This document shows positions 1 to 5,905 of a stretch of 5,905 nucleotides of DNA, piece by piece. The notes beneath the pieces are model-generated. The model made no database searches and was not told where the DNA came from. It saw only the letters and a program-made list of their open reading frames with translations. The stretch is from Bacteroidota bacterium (lineage in GTDB: Bacteria > Bacteroidota > Bacteroidia > Bacteroidales > VadinHA17), in contig DUOU01000059.1 in assembly GCA_012838685.1 (NCBI GenBank), positions 1 through 5,905 on the forward strand, read 5' to 3'. The translations under genes were made by a program, and so were the position numbers. Within the stretch, counting starts at the first letter, position 1. The number at the start of each line of letters is the position of its first letter.

Positions 1-630
1 ACAAACAACGCTGTCATGTCACCTCCCTCGGACGCTATAATATTGTTCGATGGAAAAGATCTTTCAGAATGGGTCTCCGCGAGAAGGGGCGGTGAAGCCG
101 GATGGGACGTACACGATGGAGTGATGACCGTAAACAAGCAGAAAGGCGATATAATGACCAAAAGGAGTTTCAAAGACTACCAGTTACATATCGAATGGAT
201 GATTCCCGAAAATATAACGGGAGAGGGACAAGGCAGGGGAAACAGTGGTGTCTATATGCAGAACAAATATGAAATACAGATACTTGACAGTTATAATAGC
301 GAAACATATGTCAACGGTCAGGCAGGCAGTATCTACAAACAGTCACCTCCCCTGGTAAACTCCATGAGAAAACCGGGCGAATGGAACGTATATGATATCA
401 TCTACAAAGCTCCCACGTTTACCAAAGAGGGAAAATACCGTACATACCCAACAGTGACGGTCATACATAATGGGGTGGTAGTCCAGAACAACGCCACAAT
501 TATAGGGACAACCGAATATATTGGCTTCCCTAAAGTGGCGCCGCATGGTGACGGACCTATACTGCTTCAATCGCATGGTGACCCAAGTGAACCCATCAGT
601 TTCAGAAATATCTGGATCAGGGAATTATAA
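1..630 (+). CDS. DUF1080 / 3-keto-disaccharide hydrolase family protein, 5' partial
   Basis: The reading frame is open to the first base of the window, so the ATG at 16 is probably internal and the true start, likely with an export signal, lies upstream. The visible 209 residues (numbered from base 1) form nearly one whole DUF1080 domain, a concanavalin-like beta-sandwich. Landmarks are LFDGKDLSEW (15-24), NSGVYMQ (81-87) with YEIQILDS (90-97), a GQAGSIYKQ and PPLVN stretch, GEWNVYDI, and the terminal LLQSHG (188-193) and FRNIWI (201-206). Family knowledge: some Bacteroidota members cleave 3-keto-glycosides made by Gfo/Idh-type oxidoreductases, and they are usually periplasmic or lipoproteins. 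Many relatives have Asp in LQDHG where this one has Ser191. Substrate cannot be told from sequence, and no partner oxidoreductase is visible. The gene ends in TAA at 628-630, followed by a 171-base gap, so it is probably not co-transcribed with the next gene. Confidence 0.9.
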   Translation, partial: TNNAVMSPPSDAIILFDGKDLSEWVSARRGGEAGWDVHDGVMTVNKQKGDIMTKRSFKDYQLHIEWMIPENITGEGQGRGNSGVYMQNKYEIQILDSYNSETYVNGQAGSIYKQSPPLVNSMRKPGEWNVYDIIYKAPTFTKEGKYRTYPTVTVIHNGVVVQNNATIIGTTEYIGFPKVAPHGDGPILLQSHGDPSEPISFRNIWIREL

Positions 631-733
631 GCCAGTGACCGTTCCTTGTCGACATTTTAACCCATTTATTATTGTTGGGATCAAAATATTCGCGAACGAC
701 AGAGAATTTCCGGACAAGCTTTAGGAACACATA

Positions 734-750
734 TTTAAAATGCTTTTGAA
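734..750. repeat. AT-rich imperfect inverted repeat
   Basis: Arms TTTAAAA (734-740) and TTTTGAA (744-750) flank a 3-base centre TGC. As RNA they would make a seven-pair stem with one U-G wobble, all otherwise A-U, which is too weak and has no following U-run to be a normal terminator. As DNA it could be an operator, since it overlaps the TTTG element of the candidate promoter just downstream. The symmetry is seen directly. Any function is inference, and AT-rich spacers give such dyads by chance. Confidence 0.25.
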
Positions 751-778
751 GAAGTATGGCAACTGAAACTTAAAATTG
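745..778 (+). promoter_or_regulatory. candidate Bacteroidota-type promoter for the SDR gene
   Basis: TTTG at 745-748 matches the -33 element of Bacteroidota primary-sigma promoters, and TAAAATTG at 771-778 matches the -7 consensus TAnnTTTG at five of six fixed positions. The 22-base spacing is slightly longer than the usual 19-21. Transcription would begin around 785, giving a leader of under 20 bases before the GTG at 802. It is the best match by eye in the 631-801 gap, but such short AT-rich motifs arise easily by chance. Confidence 0.3.
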
Positions 779-801
779 AATAATCGGTTATATAGATACC
801 C

Positions 802-1521
802 GTGAAAAAGGTAATTATTGTCGGAGCCACATCCGGTATAGGCAGGGAATTGGCCAGAGTTTTTGTCGCGAAGGGATACCAGGTAGGGGTCGCGGGCCGA
901 CGATCCGAACTTCTTGCTGAAATAAAAGAGGAGAATCCCAAACAATATTTCACCAAACAAATAGATGTAAGCGATACCGAAGCGTTGCCTCTCCTGCTGA
1001 ATTCACTGGCGCGCGATTTGGGAGGGATGGATATACTGATCAACTGCGCCGGTGTTGGCAAAAAAAACGAAGAGCTGGATTTCGCTATCGACAAAATGAT
1101 CGTTGAAACAAATGTTGTTGGTTTTACCGCTGTAATCGATTGGGCCTACAACTATCTCATCAATAAGTGCGGTGGTCAAATTGTAAATATCTCCTCGGTA
1201 TCCGGGATTCGCGGCCATAGGTTCGGATCGTTCTCATACAGTGCCTCAAAATCATACCAGATGAGGTATCTTGAAGGATTGCGCCATAAACTGGTAAAAG
1301 CCAATATCCCGATATATGTTACCGACATCCGTCCCGGATTTGTAGATACGGATATGATACCAAAAAACAGATATTTTTGGGTAATCTCTGCCAACAAGGC
1401 TGCCAGACTGATTTTCAAGTCGATAACAAGAAAACGCAATGTCGCTTACATTACGAAACGCTGGATAATTATAGTGGCGATAATCAAAATTTTTCCCGGG
1501 GCTATCCTGAACAGAATTTAA
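802..1521 (+). CDS. short-chain dehydrogenase/reductase (SDR), classical type
   Basis: This 239-residue protein is a classical NAD(P)-dependent SDR with a Rossmann fold. Visible motifs are the nucleotide-binding GATSGIG (8-14), an Arg pair (R33-R34) after the second beta strand that suggests NADPH preference, D55 ahead of the adenine pocket, NCAG (81-84, a variant of NNAG), N104, the ISSVSG serine (probably S132), and YSASK with catalytic Y146 and K150, then RPG and a DTDM segment. N104, S132, Y146 and K150 complete the catalytic tetrad. The start is the GTG at 802: an in-frame TAG at 793-795 leaves no earlier option, and the nucleotide-binding strand begins at residue 4. No Shine-Dalgarno sequence is visible. 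The C-terminus (W221 to L236) is markedly hydrophobic and may contact the membrane or form a subunit interface. Substrate is unknown; SDRs of this type act on many alcohols, ketones and lipid-like compounds. The next gene starts 68 bases later. Confidence 0.93.
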   Translation: MKKVIIVGATSGIGRELARVFVAKGYQVGVAGRRSELLAEIKEENPKQYFTKQIDVSDTEALPLLLNSLARDLGGMDILINCAGVGKKNEELDFAIDKMIVETNVVGFTAVIDWAYNYLINKCGGQIVNISSVSGIRGHRFGSFSYSASKSYQMRYLEGLRHKLVKANIPIYVTDIRPGFVDTDMIPKNRYFWVISANKAARLIFKSITRKRNVAYITKRWIIIVAIIKIFPGAILNRI

Positions 1522-1589
1522 CAACGAACTCGCTTATCTGTTGCCAATAGACAAACGAAAAGTATATATATTCGCGATGAATATCTATT

Positions 1590-3536
1590 ATGGTCTCAAT
1601 TCAGGATTTAACGGTATCTTTTGGAAGTTTCGACCTTCTATCCGGCATTTCGTTCCTTATCAACGAGCAGGATCGTATCGGGCTGACAGGGAAAAACGGT
1701 GCGGGCAAATCTACCTTGATGAAGATCATAGCAGGAAAACAATCTCCAACATCCGGTTCCGTGGAGATGCCCAGGGAGATCACTATAGGATATCTCCCTC
1801 AGAATATGGCCGTAAGCGACCATACCAGCATCATGAAAGAGGTTCTTTCAGCCTTCGACGAGATAATCGAGCTTGCCTTGGAGATTGAAAAATGTACTTC
1901 AGAGATAGCCTCAAGAACAGATTATGAATCAAAAGAATATCTGGAATTATGTGACCATTTGGCCATTACCGGAGAACGGCACAGGATTCTCGGGGGATCC
2001 AATTATCAGGCGGAGATAGAGAAAACATTGTTGGGATTGGGATTTGACCGGGAAGAGTTCAACCGGCCAACAAGGGAGTTGAGCGGTGGTTGGCGCATGC
2101 GAGTGGAATTGGCCAAGATACTGCTCAAAAAACCGACACTTCTTTTGCTTGACGAGCCTACCAACCACCTCGATATAGAGTCGATCCAATGGCTTGAATC
2201 TTTCCTGACGGCATATCAGGGGGCTGTTTTGTTGGTGTCGCATGACAGGGCCTTTCTGGATAACGTAACCAACCGAACAATTGAAATATCGCTTGGGAAG
2301 ATATACGACTACAAGGCATCCTGGAGCAGGTATATAGAGTTGCGCGATGAACGCAGGGAACAACAGATAGCCGCTTTCAGAAACCAACAAAAAATGATAG
2401 AAGATACCGAGAAGTTCATTGAGAGGTTCAGGTACAAACCAACAAAATCAGTCCAGGTACAGTCAAGGATCAAACAGCTCAACAAACTGGAGCGGTTGGA
2501 GGTGGACAAAGAGGATTTCTCGGCTATAAACCTCCGCTTCCCACCAGCACCGCGTTCAGGAACAAACGTCGTTGAAATTATCGGATTGTCAAAAAGCTAC
2601 GACTCGAAAAAAATTCTGTCGAACATAAACCTCAAAATAGTCAGAGGAGAAAAAGTGGCCTTTGTCGGTAGAAATGGGGAAGGAAAGACAACCCTGGCAA
2701 AAATAATACTCGGGATACTTGACCATGAGAAGGGGGATGTTAAAATTGGTCATAACGTGAAGATGGGTTACTTCGCGCAGAACCAGGAAGAGCTGCTCGA
2801 CGAAAACAAAACTGTCTTTGATACCGTTGACGAGATCGCCAAGGGAGAGATAAGGACCAAACTAAGGGATATACTGGGCGCCTTCCTCTTCAGTGGCGAG
2901 GATGTGGAGAAAAAGGTAAAAGTCCTTTCGGGTGGGGAGCGATCCCGGTTATCTCTTGTCAAATTACTGCTCGAACCTTATAACCTGCTTGTACTGGATG
3001 AACCTACAAACCACCTCGACATGAGGTCGAAAGATATCCTGAAGCAGGCATTATCGAATTTTGACGGTACAGTGATAGTGGTCTCGCACGACAGGGATTT
3101 TATGGACGGAATTGTCGATAAAGTGTATGAATTCCGGGACCATAAGGTCAAAGAACATCTCGGAGGGATATACGATTTCCTGAGAAACAAGAATTTGGTT
3201 AATCTGCGGGATATTGAGAGAAAAGATACCGTAACAAAAAAAAGCGACAACAAAACCGATACCAGCAACAAACAAAAATATCTGGAAAAAAAGGAGTATG
3301 ACCGTACCCTCAGAAAACTTCAACGTCTGGCCGAAGAGTCGGAGAAGGAGATTGAAAAGCTGGAAAACCAGGTTAAGGAAACGGAAGAGATGTTGAACAG
3401 TGAGAACCTGTCGCCTGAAAGGGCAAATGAACTTTTCATAATGCATGGCAAATTAAAGAAAAAGGTGGACATAGAAATGGAAAAATGGGCAAAATACCTG
3501 CACGACAGCGAAATGTTCATCCAAGAAAACAGTTGA
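1590..3536 (+). CDS. ABC-F family ATP-binding protein (ribosome-associated type)
   Basis: This 648-residue protein has two ABC ATPase domains in tandem and no membrane segments, the layout of ABC-F translation factors, which bind the ribosomal E site. Domain 1 has Walker A GKNGAGKST (34-42), signature LSGGWRMR (164-171), Walker B LLLLDEPTNHLD (184-195) and switch His in SHD (217-219). The inter-domain linker (about 240-310) is charged and helical, as expected for the arm that contacts P-site tRNA. Domain 2 has Walker A GRNGEGKTT (360-368), signature LSGGERSR (446-453), Walker B ending DEPTNHLD (470-477) and SHD (499-501). Both catalytic Glu residues (E189, E471) are present. A lysine-rich spacer leads to a C-terminal coiled coil (about 565-648), as in Uup/YdiF-like members. 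An in-frame TGA at 1578-1580 fixes ATG 1590 as the first ATG start. It looks like a housekeeping member, not a resistance factor, though subfamily needs a phylogeny. The stop is 2 bases before the thioesterase start. Confidence 0.96.
   Translation: MVSIQDLTVSFGSFDLLSGISFLINEQDRIGLTGKNGAGKSTLMKIIAGKQSPTSGSVEMPREITIGYLPQNMAVSDHTSIMKEVLSAFDEIIELALEIEKCTSEIASRTDYESKEYLELCDHLAITGERHRILGGSNYQAEIEKTLLGLGFDREEFNRPTRELSGGWRMRVELAKILLKKPTLLLLDEPTNHLDIESIQWLESFLTAYQGAVLLVSHDRAFLDNVTNRTIEISLGKIYDYKASWSRYIELRDERREQQIAAFRNQQKMIEDTEKFIERFRYKPTKSVQVQSRIKQLNKLERLEVDKEDFSAINLRFPPAPRSGTNVVEIIGLSKSYDSKKILSNINLKIVRGEKVAFVGRNGEGKTTLAKIILGILDHEKGDVKIGHNVKMGYFAQNQEELLDENKTVFDTVDEIAKGEIRTKLRDILGAFLFSGEDVEKKVKVLSGGERSRLSLVKLLLEPYNLLVLDEPTNHLDMRSKDILKQALSNFDGTVIVVSHDRDFMDGIVDKVYEFRDHKVKEHLGGIYDFLRNKNLVNLRDIERKDTVTKKSDNKTDTSNKQKYLEKKEYDRTLRKLQRLAEESEKEIEKLENQVKETEEMLNSENLSPERANELFIMHGKLKKKVDIEMEKWAKYLHDSEMFIQENS
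3236..3301 (+). other. possible programmed frameshift region in the ABC-F gene
   Basis: Two A-runs lie in the lysine-rich spacer between the second ATPase domain and the coiled coil: A8 at 3236-3243 and A7 at 3286-3292 followed by G. Both are in the phase needed for -1 slippage. The reading frame splits them as acA AAA AAA and gaA AAA AAG, the second being the heptamer used in E. coli dnaX. A -1 shift at either site ends at the same TGA (3299-3301), giving about 570 residues (downstream site) with both ATPase domains but no coiled coil. I see no strong upstream Shine-Dalgarno-like stimulator or downstream stem-loop. The runs and their phase are seen; use for frameshifting or transcript slippage is inference, and consecutive Lys codons alone could explain them. 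Confidence 0.25.
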
Positions 3537-3538
3537 AT

Positions 3539-4297
3539 ATGGAAAAAATAGAAAAATACTCTAAAAATTACAAGGTACACGTTTATGAAACGGGTCCCAA
3601 CGCAAAGGCAACCATTGCCTCACTCTTCGATTATATGCAGGACATAGCATCCGACCATGCGGAGATAATCGGATTTGGCAGGGATGATATGCTCAAGAAC
3701 AAACAGTTCTGGGTTCTGTCGAGGATGTACGCAGAGATTGAGGAACTCCCGGAATGGAGAGACGAAATAATAGTCACAACATGGCCATCGGGACTTGATA
3801 AAATTTTTCTTACACGTAATTTCTGTCTAACAAGACCGGATGGCAGACCGATAGCAAACGCCACATCGTCGTGGTTGGTTGTAGATAGCGACACTAGGCG
3901 CCTTTTACGTTCAGATCACATAACAAACTTTGAAAAACTGGCGTTCCAGGAGAGAACATCGCCCATAAGATTGGCCGACAAACTGGAATGGGATCCGGTA
4001 AACTTTGAAGTTAAATCGAGGTTTTTTATCGGGTTAAACGACCTTGACGTCAATCTCCATACCAACAACGTCAACTACCTTAAATGGGTAAGCAACACTT
4101 ATGATATGGAGTATGCGCGAAAAATGAGGCCAAAATCGGTTGAAATCAATTATCTTGCGGAGTCGATGTTCGGGAACAAGGTTGAGGTCAGAAATGGAAA
4201 AGATGATGACAGCGCCATCCTGCACTCTGTGTTCAAAACAGATGAAAACAGGGAGATTTGCAGGGTCAGGATAGTATGGACAGACGACAATAATTAA
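3539..4297 (+). CDS. acyl-ACP thioesterase (FatA/FatB-like, double hotdog)
   Basis: This 252-residue protein matches the acyl-ACP thioesterase family, which releases free fatty acids from acyl carrier protein in the cytoplasm. Two hotdog domains are expected at about residues 10-130 and 150-245. In the first, FDYMQDIASDHAE and FWVLSRMYAEIEELP are typical. In the second, DVNLHTNNVNYLKW carries the D170-x-N172-x-H174 motif with the following Asn pair, and YLAES (205-209) supplies E208. These correspond to the Asp/Asn/His and Glu positions of plant FatB; the residue after the Glu is Ser209 where plant enzymes have Cys. Length is typical of bacterial members. The start is ATG 3539, two bases after the ABC-F stop. 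An in-frame ATG at 3485 would add 18 residues encoded inside the ABC-F gene and is unlikely. The tight spacing suggests translational coupling. Chain-length preference cannot be predicted. Confidence 0.92.
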   Translation: MEKIEKYSKNYKVHVYETGPNAKATIASLFDYMQDIASDHAEIIGFGRDDMLKNKQFWVLSRMYAEIEELPEWRDEIIVTTWPSGLDKIFLTRNFCLTRPDGRPIANATSSWLVVDSDTRRLLRSDHITNFEKLAFQERTSPIRLADKLEWDPVNFEVKSRFFIGLNDLDVNLHTNNVNYLKWVSNTYDMEYARKMRPKSVEINYLAESMFGNKVEVRNGKDDDSAILHSVFKTDENREICRVRIVWTDDNN

Positions 4298-4322
4298 ATG
4301 CTTTTTCAGTTTTTCTCTCTGT

Positions 4323-5669
4323 ATGGACAGAAATTTTGGCATCAGGCTTAAAATATTGCTGATAACTTCGGTACTCTTATCGGTTACGCTTTCCTCCTGC
4401 CATAACAGCAGAACATCGAGAATCATAGCCGACCCAAATAATCTATCCTATCTCTACAACCCATCGAAAAACGCTATTAACCCAAGATTCAAGGTGACCA
4501 CCTATTCCGATAACAACGCTCTTCTGATGGTCAAGCTTTTTTCCGGGGAGATGCTTTTTTCCCAGGCAAACGAGTCGGGCATACCCCAATCCCTGATCGA
4601 AATATCCACAAAACTTTACCAAACCACCAGTGGGATGGTTTTGGTGGACACCAGCTATTCGGATCTTAGGGTAAATATCAACGACCAGTTATCGGAATAC
4701 ATTTTTGAAATACCCCTTTCTACCGAGGCAAAAAACAGATATGTCGTCGAGATCAGGCTACTGGACAAGCTCAAACAGGCAACACACCACTCGTACATAT
4801 ATTTTGACACACAATCACCCTACAACAGCTATAATTTCACCCTAAGGGGTTATCTCGACAATAATGATATTTTTGTGCCTATATTGAAAAAAGATGAATA
4901 TTTTAGTCTGAGTTACGAGAGAACGCGCCCCGATTCGCTCTTTGTTTACTATTATGCCCCTTTTGAAACCGTGCCCGATCCTCCCTCTTTGGTCGTTCCC
5001 CAAAAAATTGTGGATTATGACCCCCAACAGTTGATACCACTGCCCTATTCCGATACTCTGGCGCTTATGTTACCGGCAAAGGGAATATACAAAATCACTT
5101 TGGGGAGAGATATCGAAGAGGGCTTCTCCATCTTCAACCTGGGAACGGAGTTTCCTCTGTTGGAAAGCGCGGAAACAATGATAGGGCCACTGGCCTACCT
5201 GGCTTCAGAGTCGGAACTCAACTCACTTTACCGCGCCCAAAACCAGAAACTGGCACTTGACAATTTCTGGCTCTCATGTGGCGGGAATATCGAAAAGGCG
5301 AGGGAATTGATCAGGATATACTATAACAGGGTTCTTTACGCCAACTACTACTTTACTTCGTTCACTGATGGATGGAGAACGGAAAGGGGGATGATATACG
5401 TTATGTACGGACCTCCCGACATCCTTTACAAAACCAATGATGGGGAGAGTTGGGGCTACATCAAGCCGGTGGTTAAGAGCCGATGGGGAAATACTATTCG
5501 GGTTAAAGAGGACTATATATACTTTAACTTCAGAAAAAGAGAGAATCTGTTCAGCGACAATGATTATCTCCTGAGTCGGAGCGAAACCCTCGTAACCTAC
5601 TGGGACCAGGCTGTGGCAAGCTGGCGTAAAGGTATCGTGTTCAGACTTGACAATCCAACTGAATTTTAG
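4323..5669 (+). CDS. GWxTD domain lipoprotein of unknown function
   Basis: This 448-residue protein begins with a lipoprotein signal: basic residues (R3, R8, K10), a hydrophobic core (11-22) and lipobox LSSC with the lipidated Cys at 26. HNSR follows the Cys, without an acidic surface-export tag, so the protein probably faces the periplasm. Residues about 30-270 look like beta-rich domains with no motif I recognise. The C-terminal part matches the GWxTD domain: LDNFW (312-316), an arginine-rich helix, RVLYANYYF (336-344), then GWRTERG (350-356) and YVMYGPPD (359-366), an ESWGY segment and YIYFNF. The name-giving Asp is Glu354 here, and the RDP-type tripeptide common after FW in other members is replaced by SCGGN. 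The biochemical role of this family is not established to my knowledge. It lies 25 bases after the thioesterase across a pyrimidine-rich gap and 34 bases before the methyltransferase, which suggests co-transcription. Confidence 0.88.
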   Translation: MDRNFGIRLKILLITSVLLSVTLSSCHNSRTSRIIADPNNLSYLYNPSKNAINPRFKVTTYSDNNALLMVKLFSGEMLFSQANESGIPQSLIEISTKLYQTTSGMVLVDTSYSDLRVNINDQLSEYIFEIPLSTEAKNRYVVEIRLLDKLKQATHHSYIYFDTQSPYNSYNFTLRGYLDNNDIFVPILKKDEYFSLSYERTRPDSLFVYYYAPFETVPDPPSLVVPQKIVDYDPQQLIPLPYSDTLALMLPAKGIYKITLGRDIEEGFSIFNLGTEFPLLESAETMIGPLAYLASESELNSLYRAQNQKLALDNFWLSCGGNIEKARELIRIYYNRVLYANYYFTSFTDGWRTERGMIYVMYGPPDILYKTNDGESWGYIKPVVKSRWGNTIRVKEDYIYFNFRKRENLFSDNDYLLSRSETLVTYWDQAVASWRKGIVFRLDNPTEF

Positions 5670-5703
5670 AAACTATGCCATTCCCGCACCAACAGATATA
5701 TAT

Positions 5704-5905
5704 ATGCTAAAAGAAAGTGACTTTATTTTTGGAATCAGACCGGTAATAGAGGCGATAAAAGCCGGTAAGCAGATAGACAGGCTTCTTGTGAAACAGGGTC
5801 TCCAGGGCCCTCTCTACCGGGAACTGATGACAGTGGTCAGAGAAAACAATATCTCTTACCAGACGGTCCCACTGGAGAGGATAGAAATTGTCACCCGCAA
5901 AAATC
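5704..5905 (+). CDS. rlmB: RlmB/TrmH-type RNA 2'-O-methyltransferase, 3' partial
   Basis: Only the first 67 codons are in the window. They match the small substrate-binding domain found at the N-terminus of SpoU/TrmH-family enzymes: FIFGIRPVIEAI (7-18), then IDRLLVK, an alpha helix, and the end of the domain at IEIVTRKN, where relatives continue into an HQG motif. RlmB methylates the 2'-O of a conserved guanosine in 23S rRNA (G2251 in E. coli) using S-adenosylmethionine. The catalytic SPOUT knot domain lies beyond the window, so a tRNA-acting or other paralogue is possible. ATG 5704 is the first ATG in this frame and places the conserved FGI near residue 9, as in relatives. No Shine-Dalgarno sequence is seen; the preceding bases are AT-rich (ATATAT). 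Confidence 0.85.
   Translation, partial: MLKESDFIFGIRPVIEAIKAGKQIDRLLVKQGLQGPLYRELMTVVRENNISYQTVPLERIEIVTRKN

Noticed and set aside
645..718. CTTGTC (645-650) and GACAAG (713-718) as a terminator stem after the DUF1080 gene
   Set aside because: Six pairs around a 62-base loop with no adjacent T-run would not form a useful terminator. No intrinsic terminator was found in this gap.
521..724. 67-codon + strand frame overlapping the end of the DUF1080 gene
   Set aside because: The first half is out of frame within DUF1080 coding sequence and the rest runs into the intergenic spacer. The product shows no motif.
1541..1574. Possible promoter before the ABC-F gene: TTG at 1541 and TATATTCG at 1567-1574
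   Set aside because: The -7-like element fits at five of six positions, but the spacing of 23 bases is too long and the -33 element is only TTG. The evidence is too weak to list as a feature.
1947..2390. 147-codon open frame on the - strand inside the ABC-F gene
   Set aside because: It lies wholly opposite a strongly conserved ABC-F coding region, and its translation shows no recognisable domain. It is a shadow of the real gene, as are the other antisense frames in the window.
1590..3536. ABC-F gene as an antibiotic-resistance determinant
   Set aside because: The linker, the C-terminal coiled coil and the housekeeping neighbours fit a Uup/YdiF-like cellular factor. No resistance or mobile genes are nearby. 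Only a phylogeny with known resistance ABC-F proteins could reverse this.
3485..3538. Upstream in-frame ATG for the thioesterase at 3485
   Set aside because: It would add 18 residues (Arg- and Lys-rich) encoded within the ABC-F coding region. Bacterial family members start close to the MEK at 3539, which also sits at normal operon spacing.
4398..4420. Surface-export signal after the GWxTD lipoprotein Cys
   Set aside because: Bacteroidota surface lipoproteins usually carry acidic residues just after the Cys. Here the residues are HNSRTSR, which are neutral or basic, so surface display is not supported.

Overview
The window looks like chromosomal DNA from a member of the Bacteroidota, probably the order Bacteroidales. 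The evidence is indirect: the recognised families (a DUF1080 sugar hydrolase, a Bacteroides-type acyl-ACP thioesterase, a GWxTD lipoprotein beside an RlmB-like methyltransferase) fit that group. None of the five visible starts has a clear Shine-Dalgarno sequence, which is normal for the phylum. Base composition is moderate, and ATA (Ile) and AGG/AGA (Arg) codons are common in every gene, so nothing stands out as recently acquired. Genus cannot be set from this sequence.

All genes are on the + strand. Positions 1-630 hold the C-terminal part of a DUF1080 (3-keto-disaccharide hydrolase family) protein whose N-terminus lies outside the window. A 171-base gap (631-801) with a weak Bacteroidota-type promoter candidate and an AT-rich dyad separates it from a GTG-started short-chain dehydrogenase/reductase (802-1521). 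After 68 bases comes an ABC-F ATPase (1590-3536), then, only 2 bases later, an acyl-ACP thioesterase (3539-4297). A lipoprotein with a GWxTD domain follows after 25 bases (4323-5669), then after 34 bases the start of an RlmB/TrmH-type 2'-O-methyltransferase that runs off the right edge (5704 onward).

The short gaps from 1590 to the right edge, with no terminator seen, suggest one transcription unit mixing ribosome-linked functions (ABC-F, rRNA methyltransferase) with lipid and envelope functions (thioesterase, lipoprotein). The SDR could be the first gene of that unit. The DUF1080 gene probably belongs to a separate upstream glycan or glycoside locus.

I found no RNA genes, insertion sequences, CRISPR arrays, phage genes or defence-system genes. 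The content is mostly housekeeping and I see no convincing new multi-gene system. The best leads are in-phase slippery A-runs in the ABC-F gene that could yield a form lacking its C-terminal coiled coil, and the variant GWxTD protein of unknown function.
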